This document shows, in pieces, positions 36,429 to 46,087 of a stretch of 64,000 bases of DNA (positions are counted from its first letter, which is position 1; every line of letters begins with the position of its first letter). The notes under the pieces are model-generated. The model saw only the letters and a list, made by a program, of their open reading frames with translations, did no database searches and was not told the origin of the DNA. A program made the position numbers and the translations under genes. Source of the stretch: Erythrobacter sp. ANT-B3C2 (GTDB lineage: Bacteria; Pseudomonadota; Alphaproteobacteria; Sphingomonadales; Sphingomonadaceae); the NCBI GenBank assembly GCA_001683845.1, contig LXQI01000002.1, positions 1 through 64,000 of the forward strand, written 5' to 3'.

Positions 36429-37838
36429 TCAGGCGCTGTAATACATGTCGAACTCGACCGGACTCGGGGTGGTCTCGAAGCGGAGCACCTCTTCCCACTT
36501 GAGCTCGCAATAGGCGTCGATCTGGTCCTTGGAGAACACGTCGCCCTTGAGCAGGAACTCGTAATCCTTGTGCAATTCCAGCAGCGCCTCGCGCAGGGAA
36601 CCGCACACGGTCGGCACCTCGGCCAGCTCGGCCGGGGGCAGGTCATACAGGTTCTTGTCCATCGCATCGCCCGGGTGGAAGCGGTTCTGGATGCCGTCCA
36701 GCCCGGCCATCAGCAGCGCCGAATAGGCCAGATAGGGGTTGGCCATCGCATCGGGGAAGCGGAACTCCACCCGCTTGGCCTTCTCGCCCGAGCCATAGGG
36801 AATGCGGCAGGAGGCCGAGCGGTTGCGCGCCGAATAGGCCAGCAGCACCGGCGCCTCAAAACCGGGCACCAGCCGCTTGTAGCTGTTGGTGGTGGGGTTG
36901 GTGAAGGCGTTCAGCGCCTTGGCGTGCTTGATCCCCCCGCCGATGAAGAACAGGCAAGTCTCGGACAGGCCGGCATAGAGGTTGCCGGCGAACATCGGCT
37001 TGCCGCCATCCCAGATCGAGATGTGGGTGTGCATGCCCGATCCGTTGTCGCTCTTGATCGGCTTGGGCATGAAGGTCGCGGTCTTGCCGTAGGCGTGGGC
37101 GACCATGTGCACGACGTATTTGTAGATCTGCATCCGGTCGGCGGTCTGCACCAGCGTGCCGTAGGTGAGGCCCAGCTCGTGCTGCGCGGCGGCCACCTCG
37201 TGGTGGTGCTTATCGCACGGCAGGCCCATCTCGATCATGGTGGAGACCATCTCGGCGCGGATATCCTGCGCGGAATCGACCGGGGCGACCGGGAAGTAGC
37301 CGCCCTTGGCGCGCGGCCGATGAGCCAGGTTGCCGCCTTCCATCTCCGTGCCGCTGTTGGTCGGCAGCTCGATATCGTCGATCTGGAAGCCCGAGCCGGC
37401 ATAGCCATCCTCGAAGCGCACATCGTCGAACATGAAGAACTCGGCCTCGGGCCCGACATAGACGGTATCGCCGATACCGGTGCTCTTGAGGTAGGCCTCG
37501 GCGCGCTTGGCAGTGGAGCGCGGATCCCGCGAATAGAGCTCACCCGTCGATGGCTCGACGATGTCGCAGAAGATGATCATCATGGGCGTCGCGCTGAAGG
37601 GATCGACATAGACCTCCTCCAGGTCGGGCTTGAGGATCATGTCGCTCTCGTTGATGGTCTTCCACCCGGCGATCGACGAGCCGTCGAACATCAGCCCTTC
37701 CTCCAGCTCGTCCTCGCCCAAAATGCCGGCTACCATCGAGAGATGCTGCCATTTGCCCTTGGGATCGGTGAAGCGCAGATCGACCCATTCGATCTCCTCT
37801 TCCTTGATCCGCTTCACGATGTCCGATGCAGTGGCCAT
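36429..37838 (-). CDS. glnA: Glutamine synthetase type I (GSI-beta)
   Basis: 469 residues. Motifs in order: [32 protein letters not shown] (about 50), [12 protein letters not shown] (about 130), the ATP loop [16 protein letters not shown] (about 257), and the adenylylation site NLYDLPPAE (Tyr near 397). It makes glutamine from glutamate, ammonia and ATP, and is controlled by GlnE-type adenylylation. It follows glnB in the same orientation with 60 bases between, the classic glnBA operon, and ends at a strong terminator. Confidence 0.97.
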   Translation of the reverse strand: MATASDIVKRIKEEEIEWVDLRFTDPKGKWQHLSMVAGILGEDELEEGLMFDGSSIAGWKTINESDMILKPDLEEVYVDPFSATPMMIIFCDIVEPSTGELYSRDPRSTAKRAEAYLKSTGIGDTVYVGPEAEFFMFDDVRFEDGYAGSGFQIDDIELPTNSGTEMEGGNLAHRPRAKGGYFPVAPVDSAQDIRAEMVSTMIEMGLPCDKHHHEVAAAQHELGLTYGTLVQTADRMQIYKYVVHMVAHAYGKTATFMPKPIKSDNGSGMHTHISIWDGGKPMFAGNLYAGLSETCLFFIGGGIKHAKALNAFTNPTTNSYKRLVPGFEAPVLLAYSARNRSASCRIPYGSGEKAKRVEFRFPDAMANPYLAYSALLMAGLDGIQNRFHPGDAMDKNLYDLPPAELAEVPTVCGSLREALLELHKDYEFLLKGDVFSKDQIDAYCELKWEEVLRFETTPSPVEFDMYYSA

Positions 37839-37898
37839 GATGATCCCTTCCTTGAGTAACAAACTGGCAAGCGCGCACTCGAACGGCGCTGGTGGCGG

Positions 37899-38315
<417 letters not shown>

Positions 38316-38317
38316 CT

Positions 38318-38333
38318 AACAAGAATCGTGCCA
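38318..38333 (-). promoter_or_regulatory. Candidate sigma-54 promoter of glnB-glnA
   Basis: The minus strand reads TGGCAC-GATTC-TTGTT. This fits the -24/-12 consensus TGGCAC-N5-TTGCW with one mismatch (T for C in the -12 GC). It lies about 80 bases before the glnB start. Nitrogen-regulated sigma-54 promoters are typical for this operon, so context supports it. Confidence 0.5.
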
Positions 38334-38475
38334 GGGGCCTGGGGAGCCAGCGTAGCCAATGCGGTGATGGGGTTAAAGGCCGTTCGCGGGGAAATCGGCG
38401 ATGCGGCGCGCCGGATCGGCAGGCCGCACGAAGGGGTGCCCGAGCACCGGGCAAACGCTGCCCAAAAGGTGGGCA

Positions 38476-39399
38476 CTAGAGCCGCAGGCCGGCGGTCTCC
38501 TCACAGCCCGCCATCAGATTGAGCGCCTGCACCGCCGCCCCGCTCGCGCCCTTGCCCAGATTATCGAGCAACGCCACCAGCCGCGCCTCACCGCCATCCT
38601 GGGAGCCGAACACGAACAGCTCGAGCCGGTCGCTGCCTTCGGTCCCGCGGCGCAGCAGCAGCTCGCCGGGCGCCTCGTCATGCACGCGAACCAGTGCGCT
38701 GCCCGCAAAGAACTCCGCCAGCGCCTCGCGCAGCATGTCGGGGGAGGGCGCCTGCGGCATTGCGGAGAGCGCCAGCGGCACCTCCACCGCCATGCCGCGA
38801 TGCGCGGCGATCACCGCCGGCGAGAACACCGGCGGCCGGGCGAGCCCTGCATGAAGCTGCATCTCGCCCAGATGCTTGTGCCCGCCGTGCATGCCATAGC
38901 CGCGCCAGGCGATCTCCGGCTCGGCCTCGAACCGCTCGATCAGCCCCTTGCCGCCGCCCGAATAGCCGCTGACCGCGTGAACGGTGAACGGCCAGTCCGC
39001 CGGCAGCAGCCCGCCGCGCACCAGCGGCGCAACCAGCGCGAGAAAGCCGGTGGGGTAGCAGCCGGGATTGCTCACCCGCCGCGCGCGCGCCACGACTTCG
39101 CGCCCGACCAGTTCGGGAAAGCCGTAGGTCCAGTTGCAATCGGTGCGGTGGGCGCTGGAGGCATCGATCACGCGCACTGCCGAGCCAGGATCGATCAACG
39201 TCACGGCCTCACGCGCAGCCTCGTCGGGCAAGCACAGGATAGCGAAATTCACCGTATTAAGTGCTTCCGCGCGGGCGGCGGGGTCCTTGCGGCGGGCCTC
39301 GTCCAGCAGCAGCAGGGTGAATTCGGGGCGGTCCGCCAGCCGCTCGGCGATCTCCAGCCCGGTGGTACCGACCGCGCCATCGATGAACACACTCGCCAT
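38476..39399 (-). CDS. argC: N-acetyl-gamma-glutamyl-phosphate reductase
   Basis: 307 residues, the shorter ArgC type. VFIDGAVGTTGLEIAERL binds NADP. The catalytic cysteine is in RVSNPGCYPTGFLA (about residue 114), and the HAVSGYSGGGKGLI and YGMHGGHKHLGEM segments form the active site. It reduces N-acetylglutamyl phosphate in arginine synthesis. Its ATG shares one base with the stop of the upstream SH3 gene (TGATG), so its translation is probably coupled to that envelope-type gene. Confidence 0.92.
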   Translation of the reverse strand: MASVFIDGAVGTTGLEIAERLADRPEFTLLLLDEARRKDPAARAEALNTVNFAILCLPDEAAREAVTLIDPGSAVRVIDASSAHRTDCNWTYGFPELVGREVVARARRVSNPGCYPTGFLALVAPLVRGGLLPADWPFTVHAVSGYSGGGKGLIERFEAEPEIAWRGYGMHGGHKHLGEMQLHAGLARPPVFSPAVIAAHRGMAVEVPLALSAMPQAPSPDMLREALAEFFAGSALVRVHDEAPGELLLRRGTEGSDRLELFVFGSQDGGEARLVALLDNLGKGASGAAVQALNLMAGCEETAGLRL

Positions 39400-39818
39400 C
39401 AGGGCAGTGGCTCCAGCCGGTCGACCCGCACGTAGCCCACCGGTCCTTCGAGCGACAGGCAGCCCCAGGCCCAGCCGCCGCTCACCTCCAGCACCTCGAA
39501 GCTGTCGCCCTCCATCAGCGTGCACAGCTCCTCCGCACCGGGCGCGGTGGACGCGAACAGCGGCGCGCCGCCGGGCATCACCATGCGTGGCTGGGGCACT
39601 GCGTAGTGGGGCACGAAATAGCGCCCCGCGAGCGCAATATGCGCCAGATCGCCCCGCAGCGGCAGCCGCGCTGCCTCCGCAGCGCCCCGGACCGGGTGCG
39701 GCCCGGTCAGCCGATAGGGACCGTGCGATCCGCTGCCGGGCTCGCAGGGCGGGCCGGCATCCTCGGGGCTGGTGCCGGGGTTGGTGCCGGGGTTGGTGGG
39801 GGTTCCGCTGGGGGACAT
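39399..39818 (-). CDS. SH3-domain protein, apparently an NlpC/P60-type protein lacking its peptidase domain
   Basis: 139 residues. A Pro/Gly/Thr-rich start (TPTNPGTNPGTSPE) is followed by the segment GPHPVRG-RGDLAHIALAGRYFVPHYAVPQPR and an SH3 domain (TLMEGDSFEVLEVSGGWAWGCL then GPVGYVRVDRLEPLP). This matches the N-terminal half of alphaproteobacterial C40 cell-wall peptidases that are usually encoded next to a leucyl aminopeptidase, as here. The NlpC/P60 Cys-His domain that should follow is absent; the stop falls directly after the SH3 domain. No signal peptide is seen. Confidence 0.6.
   Translation of the reverse strand: MSPSGTPTNPGTNPGTSPEDAGPPCEPGSGSHGPYRLTGPHPVRGAAEAARLPLRGDLAHIALAGRYFVPHYAVPQPRMVMPGGAPLFASTAPGAEELCTLMEGDSFEVLEVSGGWAWGCLSLEGPVGYVRVDRLEPLP
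39765..39800 (-). repeat. 12-bp tandem repeat, three units
   Basis: Three imperfect copies of GGGG(C/T)TGGTGCC lie head to tail (the last ends GGG). They code in frame for Asn-Pro-Gly-Thr units near the start of the SH3 protein, so copy number changes would keep the reading frame. Confidence 0.7.
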
Positions 39819-39894
39819 GAGCGCGCGACTAGACGGGGGGCGACGCGTCGGCAAGCGTGCGCCTCGGATCGCGCCCGGTCCGCCCCGGCATGGG

Positions 39895-41331
39895 TCAGCC
39901 GAACCGCGCCTTGAGCATGTGCCAGGCCGCGCGCAGGCCCAGCGCCTCACCGCCCTTGGGCCGCCCCGGCTTGGCGGTTGGGCGCCAGGCGAATGTATCG
40001 AGATGCGCCCAGTCGAGCGGCGTGCCTTCCGCGTCCTCGCCCACAAAGCGCTGGAGGAACAGCGCCGCCACGCTGGCCCCGGCAAAGGCAGTGCCATGCG
40101 CATTGCCGATGTCGGCAACGTCGGATTTCAGCCATTCCGCATAAGGCTCGTGCAGCGGCAGGCGCCAGCATTCGTCGTCCACCGCGCGGCCGGCGGCGAG
40201 CAGCGCCTCGGCGGTTTCGTCGCTGCGGGCGAACAGTGCGGGCAGGTCGGGCCCCAGCGCCACGCGGGCCGCACCTGTCAGCGTGGCGAAATCCAGCATC
40301 AGCACCGGCGCCTCCTCGCTCGCGCGGGTGAGCGCATCGGCGAGGATCAGCCGCCCCTCGGCATCGGTGTTGCCGATTTCCACGGTGAGCCCCTTGCGGC
40401 TGGCGAGCACGTCGCCCGGGCGGAAGGCGTCGGCGGAAATGGCGTTCTCCACCGCCGGCACCAGGCAGTGCAGCCGCACTTTCAGCCCCGCGCCCATCAC
40501 CAGCCCGGCCAGCGCGAAGGCGTGAGCGGCGCCGCCCATGTCCTTCTTCATCAGCGCCATGCCGGCCGAGTTCTTGATGTCGAGCCCGCCGGTGTCGAAG
40601 CACACGCCCTTGCCCACGATCGCCAGCACCGGCGCACCGGGATCCCCCCAGGTCAGGTGCAGCATGCGCGGCGCATGGTGGCGCGCCGCCGCCCGGCCGA
40701 CAGCGTGAACCAGCGGGTATTCCGCCTTCAGCGCATCGCCGCGGGTGACGCTCAGCTGCGCGCCATGCTCGAGCGCTAGCGCCTCGGCAACCGTTTCCAG
40801 CGCCGCGGGCCCCATGTCCTCAGCGGGCGTGTTCACCAGATCGCGCACCAGCTTCACCGCTCGCGCCTCGGCCAGCGCGGGGCCGATCGCGGCCACCGCG
40901 CCGGTCAGCAGGATGCGCGGGCCCTCGGCCTCCGGATCCTCGCGGTAGCGGGTGAATCGATATTGCGCGCTCTGCCAGCCATGCAGCGTCCGCGCCGCCT
41001 GCGCCTCCGGCAGGCCGTCCGCCAGCCGATAGGTGCCCGCCGGCAGCGTTTCCGCCAGCTTGGCGAGGCACCAGGTCGATAGCTTTGCCGGGTCGGCCAC
41101 GCCGCCCACGGCGAACCAGCCCTCGCCCTCGGGCACGATGGCCACCTGATAGCCCGCGCCAGTGAAGCGCTGCGCCGCCAGCGCCGCCCGCTGCGGCCCG
41201 CTCAGCGCCTTGGCAAAGGCCTCGATGCCCTCCTTGTTCACCAGCCTGATGGCGCACGCCACCTGGCCGCGATCCGGCTGGATCAGTTCGGTGCCGCGAT
41301 CCGGCTGGATCAATTCTCTGTTCGTCCCCAT
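39895..41331 (-). CDS. Leucyl aminopeptidase family protein (M17)
   Basis: 478 residues. The M17 dimetal site is complete: GKGVCFDTGGLDIKNSAGM with KKDMGGAAHA (about residues 231-260), and the carboxylate signature NTDAEGRLILADAL (about 308). The N-terminal domain is the variable macro-like fold. It removes N-terminal residues from peptides in the cytosol. It is first in an apparent run with the SH3 gene (76 bases apart) and argC. The first 25 codons contain a near-exact nine-residue duplication (ELIQPDRG twice). Confidence 0.92.
   Translation of the reverse strand: MGTNRELIQPDRGTELIQPDRGQVACAIRLVNKEGIEAFAKALSGPQRAALAAQRFTGAGYQVAIVPEGEGWFAVGGVADPAKLSTWCLAKLAETLPAGTYRLADGLPEAQAARTLHGWQSAQYRFTRYREDPEAEGPRILLTGAVAAIGPALAEARAVKLVRDLVNTPAEDMGPAALETVAEALALEHGAQLSVTRGDALKAEYPLVHAVGRAAARHHAPRMLHLTWGDPGAPVLAIVGKGVCFDTGGLDIKNSAGMALMKKDMGGAAHAFALAGLVMGAGLKVRLHCLVPAVENAISADAFRPGDVLASRKGLTVEIGNTDAEGRLILADALTRASEEAPVLMLDFATLTGAARVALGPDLPALFARSDETAEALLAAGRAVDDECWRLPLHEPYAEWLKSDVADIGNAHGTAFAGASVAALFLQRFVGEDAEGTPLDWAHLDTFAWRPTAKPGRPKGGEALGLRAAWHMLKARFG
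41266..41312 (-). repeat. 27-bp direct duplication in aminopeptidase N-terminus
   Basis: A 20-base block (gccgcgatcc to ggatca) occurs twice with a 27-base period, giving two tandem ELIQPDRG peptides. Since 27 is a multiple of three, the frame is kept. Confidence 0.8.
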
Positions 41332-41377
41332 AATTGCCGCTTGCCCGTTCATGGGCGATTTGGGAAGGTGCGAGGCA

Positions 41378-42223
41378 GTGAACAGTCGCATGGTTTCGGC
41401 ACTGGCGGGAGCGGCAATGCTGGCCGCCTGCAACGGCGAGCGCGCTGCCGAGCCGGAGCCGGCGCCCACCCCGGCGGCGACCCCAGCGCCCGCGCCGAGC
41501 GCCTCGCCAACCGCCTCCAGCGGCGCCCGCACGGTCTCCGAGGAAACCGACGATTTCCTGTTCGAATATGCCTATCCGGCGACCGCGGGCGACATCCCCG
41601 CGCTCGCCGCCCTGCTCGATCGGCGGCTGGAGGAGCGCCGCACCAAGCTGGCCGCCTCGTCGGCCACTGCCCGGCGCCAGGCCCGGTCCGATGGCTTCCC
41701 CTACAACAAGCACAGCTATTCCGCCGAATGGGCGGTCGTGACCGAGCTGCCCCGCTTCCTCAGCCTGTCGAACAGCGTCACCACCTATGGCGGCGGCGCG
41801 CACGGCAACGTGGGGATGGAATCGCTGGTATGGGACAAGCAGCGGGAGACGGCGATGGCCGGCATCGCGCTGTTCAGCTCCGCCGCCGCGCTGCGTCAGT
41901 CACTGGGCGAGCGCTATTGCGAGGCCCTGAACGTCGAGCGCGAGGAGCGCCGGGCCAAACCCGAGGGCGCGGGTCCGGAGGAGGAGGAACCGGCTGCCGA
42001 AGGCGCCGACGAGCCGTTCGGCGATTGCCCCCAGATCACCGAACTCACCGTGCTGCTCGGCTCTTCCTCCGGCCGGCAGTTCGACCGGCTGACGCTCTAT
42101 GCCGGTCCCTACGTGGCCGGCCCCTATGCCGAAGGCCCCTATGCAATCGACCTGCCGATCGACCGGGCAGTGGCCGAGGCGGTCCGCCCCGAATATCGCG
42201 GCGCCTTCGCACCCCGCAATTGA
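41378..42223 (+). CDS. DUF3298/DUF4163 (RsiV-like) lipoprotein
   Basis: 281 residues. The start MNSRMVSALAGAAMLAACNG ends in a lipobox (LAAC), followed by a Pro/Ala linker. The DUF4163 part (FLFEYAYPATAGDIPALAAL) and DUF3298 part (FLSLSNSVTTYGGGAHGNVGMESLVWD, then LTLYAGPYVAGPYAEGPYA) are the RsiV-type extracytoplasmic sensor fold. The GTG with GGAAGG upstream is chosen; an ATG nine codons earlier is possible. It is divergent from the aminopeptidase with 46 bases between. The role is unknown; no sigma factor gene adjoins it. Confidence 0.75.
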   Translation: MNSRMVSALAGAAMLAACNGERAAEPEPAPTPAATPAPAPSASPTASSGARTVSEETDDFLFEYAYPATAGDIPALAALLDRRLEERRTKLAASSATARRQARSDGFPYNKHSYSAEWAVVTELPRFLSLSNSVTTYGGGAHGNVGMESLVWDKQRETAMAGIALFSSAAALRQSLGERYCEALNVEREERRAKPEGAGPEEEEPAAEGADEPFGDCPQITELTVLLGSSSGRQFDRLTLYAGPYVAGPYAEGPYAIDLPIDRAVAEAVRPEYRGAFAPRN

Positions 42224-42266
42224 GCCACCCCTCGCAATTGACGGCCCGGCCCGCTACATTTGCCGC

Positions 42267-43094
42267 ATGACCCAATACCAGCAAGTCCACGAGGGCGAGA
42301 CCCTCGTTCGCGATGGCACCATCAAGCTCTATGGCCCCGAGGGGTTCGCGGGCATGCGCCGCGCGGGGCGGCTCGCGGCCGAGATCCTCGACGAGCTGGC
42401 CGGCCGGGTGCAGCCCGGGGTCAGCACCGAGACTCTCGACCGACTGGTGCGCGAGATGACGCTCGATGGCGGTGCGGTGCCCGCCACGCTGGGCTATCGC
42501 GGCTACACCCACAGCTGCTGCATCTCGATCAACCACGTCGTCTGCCACGGCATCCCCTCGGCCAAGGTGCTGAAGGAAGGGGACATCGTGAACATCGATG
42601 TGACCCCGTTGCTGGATGGTTGGCATGGCGATACCAGCCGGATGTATTTCGCCGGGGAGCCCTCGCTCAAGGCCCGCCGGCTGGTCGAGATCACGCATGA
42701 TTGCCTGATGCTCGGCATCGCCGAGGCGCGCCCCGGCGCACGGCTGGGCAACATCGGTGCGGCAATCCAGCGCCATGCGGAAAGCCAGCGCTACGGCGTG
42801 GTGCGCGATTTCTGTGGTCATGGCCTCGGTCGCCTGTTCCACGACGCTCCCGACGTGGTGCATGCGGCCCGTCCCGGCACCGGCCCGGATCTGCGCCCCG
42901 GCATGTTCATGACCATCGAACCGATGATCAACCTGGGCAAGCCGGCGGTCAAACTGCTCTCCGACGGCTGGACTGCGGTGACCCGCGACAAGAGCCTCTC
43001 CGCCCAGTTCGAACACTCCATCGGCATCACCGAAGACGGCTGCGAGATCTTCACGCTGAGCCCCACGGGCCAACACAGGCCGCCGTATGGCTAA
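42267..43094 (+). CDS. map: Methionine aminopeptidase, type I
   Basis: 275 residues. All metal ligands are visible: NIDVTPLLDGWHGDTS (two Asp), GHGLGRLFH (His), TIEPM (Glu) and AQFEHSIG (Glu); substrate His is in VVCHGIPS. It removes initiator methionine from new proteins. There is no N-terminal zinc finger. It lies 43 bases after the DUF3298 lipoprotein gene on the same strand and may share its promoter. Confidence 0.95.
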   Translation: MTQYQQVHEGETLVRDGTIKLYGPEGFAGMRRAGRLAAEILDELAGRVQPGVSTETLDRLVREMTLDGGAVPATLGYRGYTHSCCISINHVVCHGIPSAKVLKEGDIVNIDVTPLLDGWHGDTSRMYFAGEPSLKARRLVEITHDCLMLGIAEARPGARLGNIGAAIQRHAESQRYGVVRDFCGHGLGRLFHDAPDVVHAARPGTGPDLRPGMFMTIEPMINLGKPAVKLLSDGWTAVTRDKSLSAQFEHSIGITEDGCEIFTLSPTGQHRPPYG

Positions 43095-43387
43095 CGCTTA
43101 GGGAATGGCTGCTTGTGAGAGGATCGGTTACGGTCTGCTCGCGGGAAGCCGGCCCCTGGAAAGGGACATTCACCAAAACCTCGGCCGAGGTCCTGTCAGC
43201 CGATGCAGAAATGCATGCTTGTCGTTTCTGAGCCGGGTCGCTCATCACCATCTTTCGAAACACACGCTCTGGGCCCCGCCTCGCCTGACATGCTGCTGCA
43301 TCGGTAATGTGAGGGATCGTTGCGGGATTATTGCGAGTTGCTGAGAGAACGGCGCATGTCGCTCCGATGGCTCTGGAGTGATACCGC

Positions 43388-44620
43388 TTGTTCGAGTTTG
43401 ATCCCTACCACGTCCTGTTAACTGCAGCGGGCTTTTCCATCCTGGCGTCGTACTGGTGGCCGCGGTTCCTCTCGGGCCGAGAGCCGGCAGCATCCGCGCT
43501 TCTGGTGGCAACCGGTCTCGTGGCTTTCTCCTGGGTGCCGGGAATGCCCGCCGCGATCAATCCGGTGGAGTCCCCTCGAGTATGGGAGCTGGCGGCGGAA
43601 CTCTGCGTGATCCTCGGCCTGTTCGGAACAGGTTTGAGGATCGACGGGCTGGTCGGCCTCGGGCTGTGGAAGCCGACGATCAGGCTGCTCACCATCGCCA
43701 TGCCGGTGACCATTCTGGCGCTGGCCTTCGTGGGTTGGCAAGTGGCCGGGCTGACGCTGGCGGGCAGCCTGCTGCTTGGGGCGATCCTCTCCCCGACCGA
43801 TCCCGTGTTGGCGGGAGACGTGCAGGTCGGCCCGCCCGGCGAGGGTGGCGAGCATCCAGTGCGCTACGCGCTGACCACGGAGGCGGGGCTCAACGATGGG
43901 CTCGCTTTTCCATTCGTGCACCTTGGTGTCTTGATTGCCACGGCAGGGGCACTCACCGCCGGTCTCTTCGCCGAATGGGCTTTCCGAGACGTTGTTTATC
44001 GGGTGATCGTGGGGGCGGCAGGAGGAGGCGCGATTGGATGGCTGCTGGGCAAATTGCTGTTCGACTGGCCGCGCAACAATTCTCTCTCACGGACACAGAC
44101 GGGGGTCGTCGCGTTTGCTGGCGTGATTTTTGCCTACGGGGCTACGGAGCTCATCGAAGGGTATGGCTTTATCGCCGCATTCGTCGCCGGGCTCGTCCTG
44201 CGGCGGGAGGAGACTGACAGTCGCTTTCACGAGCGCCTTCACGACTTTTCAGAATCGCTCGAGCATACCCTCACCGCGATCCTGCTGGTTGCCTTGGGGG
44301 CGGCGCTGCCGAGCCTGTGGCCGTACTTCGGCTGGCCCGAAGCCGTGATCGGGCTGGCGCTGATCTTCGTCATCCGCCCGGTGGCGGCATGGTTCGCGCT
44401 CTCCGGCACGGGCTTCAAATGGCGCCCGCGGGCGGTCGTCTCGTTTTACGGAGTTCGGGGCATTGGATCGATCTACTACCTCGCCTATGCCGGCCATCAC
44501 GTCGAACTTGTCGACGAAGGCGCCTTATGGGCGACCGTTGCGTTCACGATCGTGCTTTCCACCACCATTCACGGCCTGACCGCTGGCATCGCGGTGGAAC
44601 GCGCGACCAAGACGGTGTGA
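43388..44620 (+). CDS. Cation:proton antiporter, CPA1/NhaP type
   Basis: 410 residues with about 12 membrane segments. Transport-core motifs are LLGAILSPTDPVLAGDVQVGPPG (about residue 137) and EAGLNDGLAFPFVHLG (about 168), where the paired acidic residues carry Na+/H+ exchange. It lacks the long cytosolic C-terminal regulatory tail. The start is TTG (encoding MFEFDPYH) with GGAG ten bases upstream; no ATG is nearby. A 293-bp non-coding stretch precedes it and includes a 14-bp perfect palindrome. It likely serves pH or sodium homeostasis. Confidence 0.85.
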   Translation: MFEFDPYHVLLTAAGFSILASYWWPRFLSGREPAASALLVATGLVAFSWVPGMPAAINPVESPRVWELAAELCVILGLFGTGLRIDGLVGLGLWKPTIRLLTIAMPVTILALAFVGWQVAGLTLAGSLLLGAILSPTDPVLAGDVQVGPPGEGGEHPVRYALTTEAGLNDGLAFPFVHLGVLIATAGALTAGLFAEWAFRDVVYRVIVGAAGGGAIGWLLGKLLFDWPRNNSLSRTQTGVVAFAGVIFAYGATELIEGYGFIAAFVAGLVLRREETDSRFHERLHDFSESLEHTLTAILLVALGAALPSLWPYFGWPEAVIGLALIFVIRPVAAWFALSGTGFKWRPRAVVSFYGVRGIGSIYYLAYAGHHVELVDEGALWATVAFTIVLSTTIHGLTAGIAVERATKTV

Positions 44621-44726
44621 GGGCCATTTACGGCACTGATTTCGGCTCGCACAACAGGTCGGAGTCGTTGTTTCGCGAGCAATCGTTCCGCCCGCGAGTC
44701 GCCAGTCTTGTCGCACAACCGCAGGT

Positions 44727-45338
44727 TTAAGCGATCCCCAGCCGGTCGGCAAAAAGCAGGCGCCCGCCGGAAAGGTGCCACAGCGCCTCGCGGAAATCCT
44801 CCGGGCCCATCGCGAAACAGCCGTTCGAGCGGCCCAGCTTCCCCCAGCGCGCCACGTGCTCGGGCCTCGCATAGTCCGCCGCATGCATCACGATGTAGCG
44901 TTGCAGCGCATTGGAATTGTCCGCATCCAGCCCGCCGAGCCGGATCGAGGTGCCGTAGCGCCCCACATACCATTCCCAGGTCACATAGGCCCCGCGGCTG
45001 GTCGCCAGCGAGCCCTCGACATTGGAAAAGCTCTTCAACCAGCCATCATGATCCGGGTCCGATCCAGTACCGTGGGTGACGAGGAAGCTGCGCACCGTCC
45101 CGTTCTCGAGATTGGCGAAATGGAACCGGGGCAAAGCCGAATGCACCCCGAAATCGGCAATCGCCGTCAGATCGCGCCGCCACAGCGCATCGCCGGCGCG
45201 CGCCACCTCGCGCCGGGCGATGTCGAGGATCGCTACGTCGCGCGTCGAAGCGCCGCTCGCCTGCGCCGCCACGCGCGCCGGGATCGCCACGCCGGCGGTC
45301 GCCGCGGCGGCCGTACCGAGAAAGAGGCGCCGGTTCAT
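44727..45338 (-). CDS. Murein L,D-transpeptidase catalytic-domain family protein
   Basis: 203 residues. The N-terminus [20 protein letters not shown] is an export signal. The YkuD-like-2 domain follows with HFANLENGTVRSFLVTHGTGSDP and the active-site cysteine in GRSNGCFAMGPEDFRE (about residue 175). A histidine in YIVMHAADYA completes the site. It should act on peptidoglycan peptides in the periplasm. Its ATG overlaps the stop of the upstream membrane protein (ATGA), which in turn overlaps ispG. Confidence 0.85.
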   Translation of the reverse strand: MNRRLFLGTAAAATAGVAIPARVAAQASGASTRDVAILDIARREVARAGDALWRRDLTAIADFGVHSALPRFHFANLENGTVRSFLVTHGTGSDPDHDGWLKSFSNVEGSLATSRGAYVTWEWYVGRYGTSIRLGGLDADNSNALQRYIVMHAADYARPEHVARWGKLGRSNGCFAMGPEDFREALWHLSGGRLLFADRLGIA

Positions 45339-46087
45339 GCGCTCGCCATCGCAGGCGCTGGCTCAACCTCAGATGAACGGGCGTTCGGCGGGGTCGAATA
45401 GCCATGGTGCAGGGCCGTCCCGGCCATCGTCGCCAGCAGGCCGACCACCAGAGTATCGAACGCCATCAGCAGCCAGACCGCCCATTCGCTCGCCCCCATC
45501 GCCCATTGGTGGTTCTGCGTATGCAGCCAGGCCAGCGGCGCCCATACCGCGGCCCCGTAGACGAGCACCCGCAGCGCGGTCAGCCAGCCGCTGCGGAACA
45601 CCGCCTTGAGGCCGATGTCACAATCGCCGGCCAGTCCGGCGATCAGCAGGGCCAGCAGCGGCAGCGTCGCCACGAACAGCGCTATGTCGATCCACCCGGA
45701 GAACTCGCTGCCGATGGATGATTGGAGCACCAGTCCCGGAACGCTTGTCAGGCCCATCAGCACGATAGCCAGCAGGAGATTGCGCCACGCCACTCCGCGC
45801 GGGTTCCACCATGCTTGTCCGCTGCCCCGGGTTGCCCAGAAGCGGATCGCCGCGAAGATCGCCATCAGCAGGCCGGCAATCTTGAGATAGCCCCACACCA
45901 TCCGCCGCGGATCGTCCGCCAGCGCCGCGGCCGCTGCGCGGCTTTCGAAAAATCCGAGCCGGATCTCCGCCACGTGCTGGGCCCCCTCGGGCACCACCAC
46001 CAGCAGCGGGACGAGCGGCGCCAGCCACCAGATGCGCACCCCGTCGCGCAGCACCGCGCCGAACCGGGCCAGCACCGGCTGGATCAC
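45335..46087 (-). CDS. Multi-pass inner-membrane protein of unknown function
   Basis: 250 residues with about six hydrophobic helices (for example [70 protein letters not shown]). No catalytic motif is recognised. The start is GTG overlapping the ispG stop (GTGA), and the end overlaps the L,D-transpeptidase ATG. This tight coupling suggests an envelope function linked to lipid carrier supply or wall remodelling; that is inference from position. Confidence 0.7.
   Translation of the reverse strand: MIQPVLARFGAVLRDGVRIWWLAPLVPLLVVVPEGAQHVAEIRLGFFESRAAAAALADDPRRMVWGYLKIAGLLMAIFAAIRFWATRGSGQAWWNPRGVAWRNLLLAIVLMGLTSVPGLVLQSSIGSEFSGWIDIALFVATLPLLALLIAGLAGDCDIGLKAVFRSGWLTALRVLVYGAAVWAPLAWLHTQNHQWAMGASEWAVWLLMAFDTLVVGLLATMAGTALHHGYSTPPNARSSEVEPAPAMASA

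Noticed and set aside
38426-38439. NtrC binding site as a firm feature
   Set aside because: GCAC-N6-GTGC has one base less spacing than the known site, so it is mentioned only as a tentative finding.
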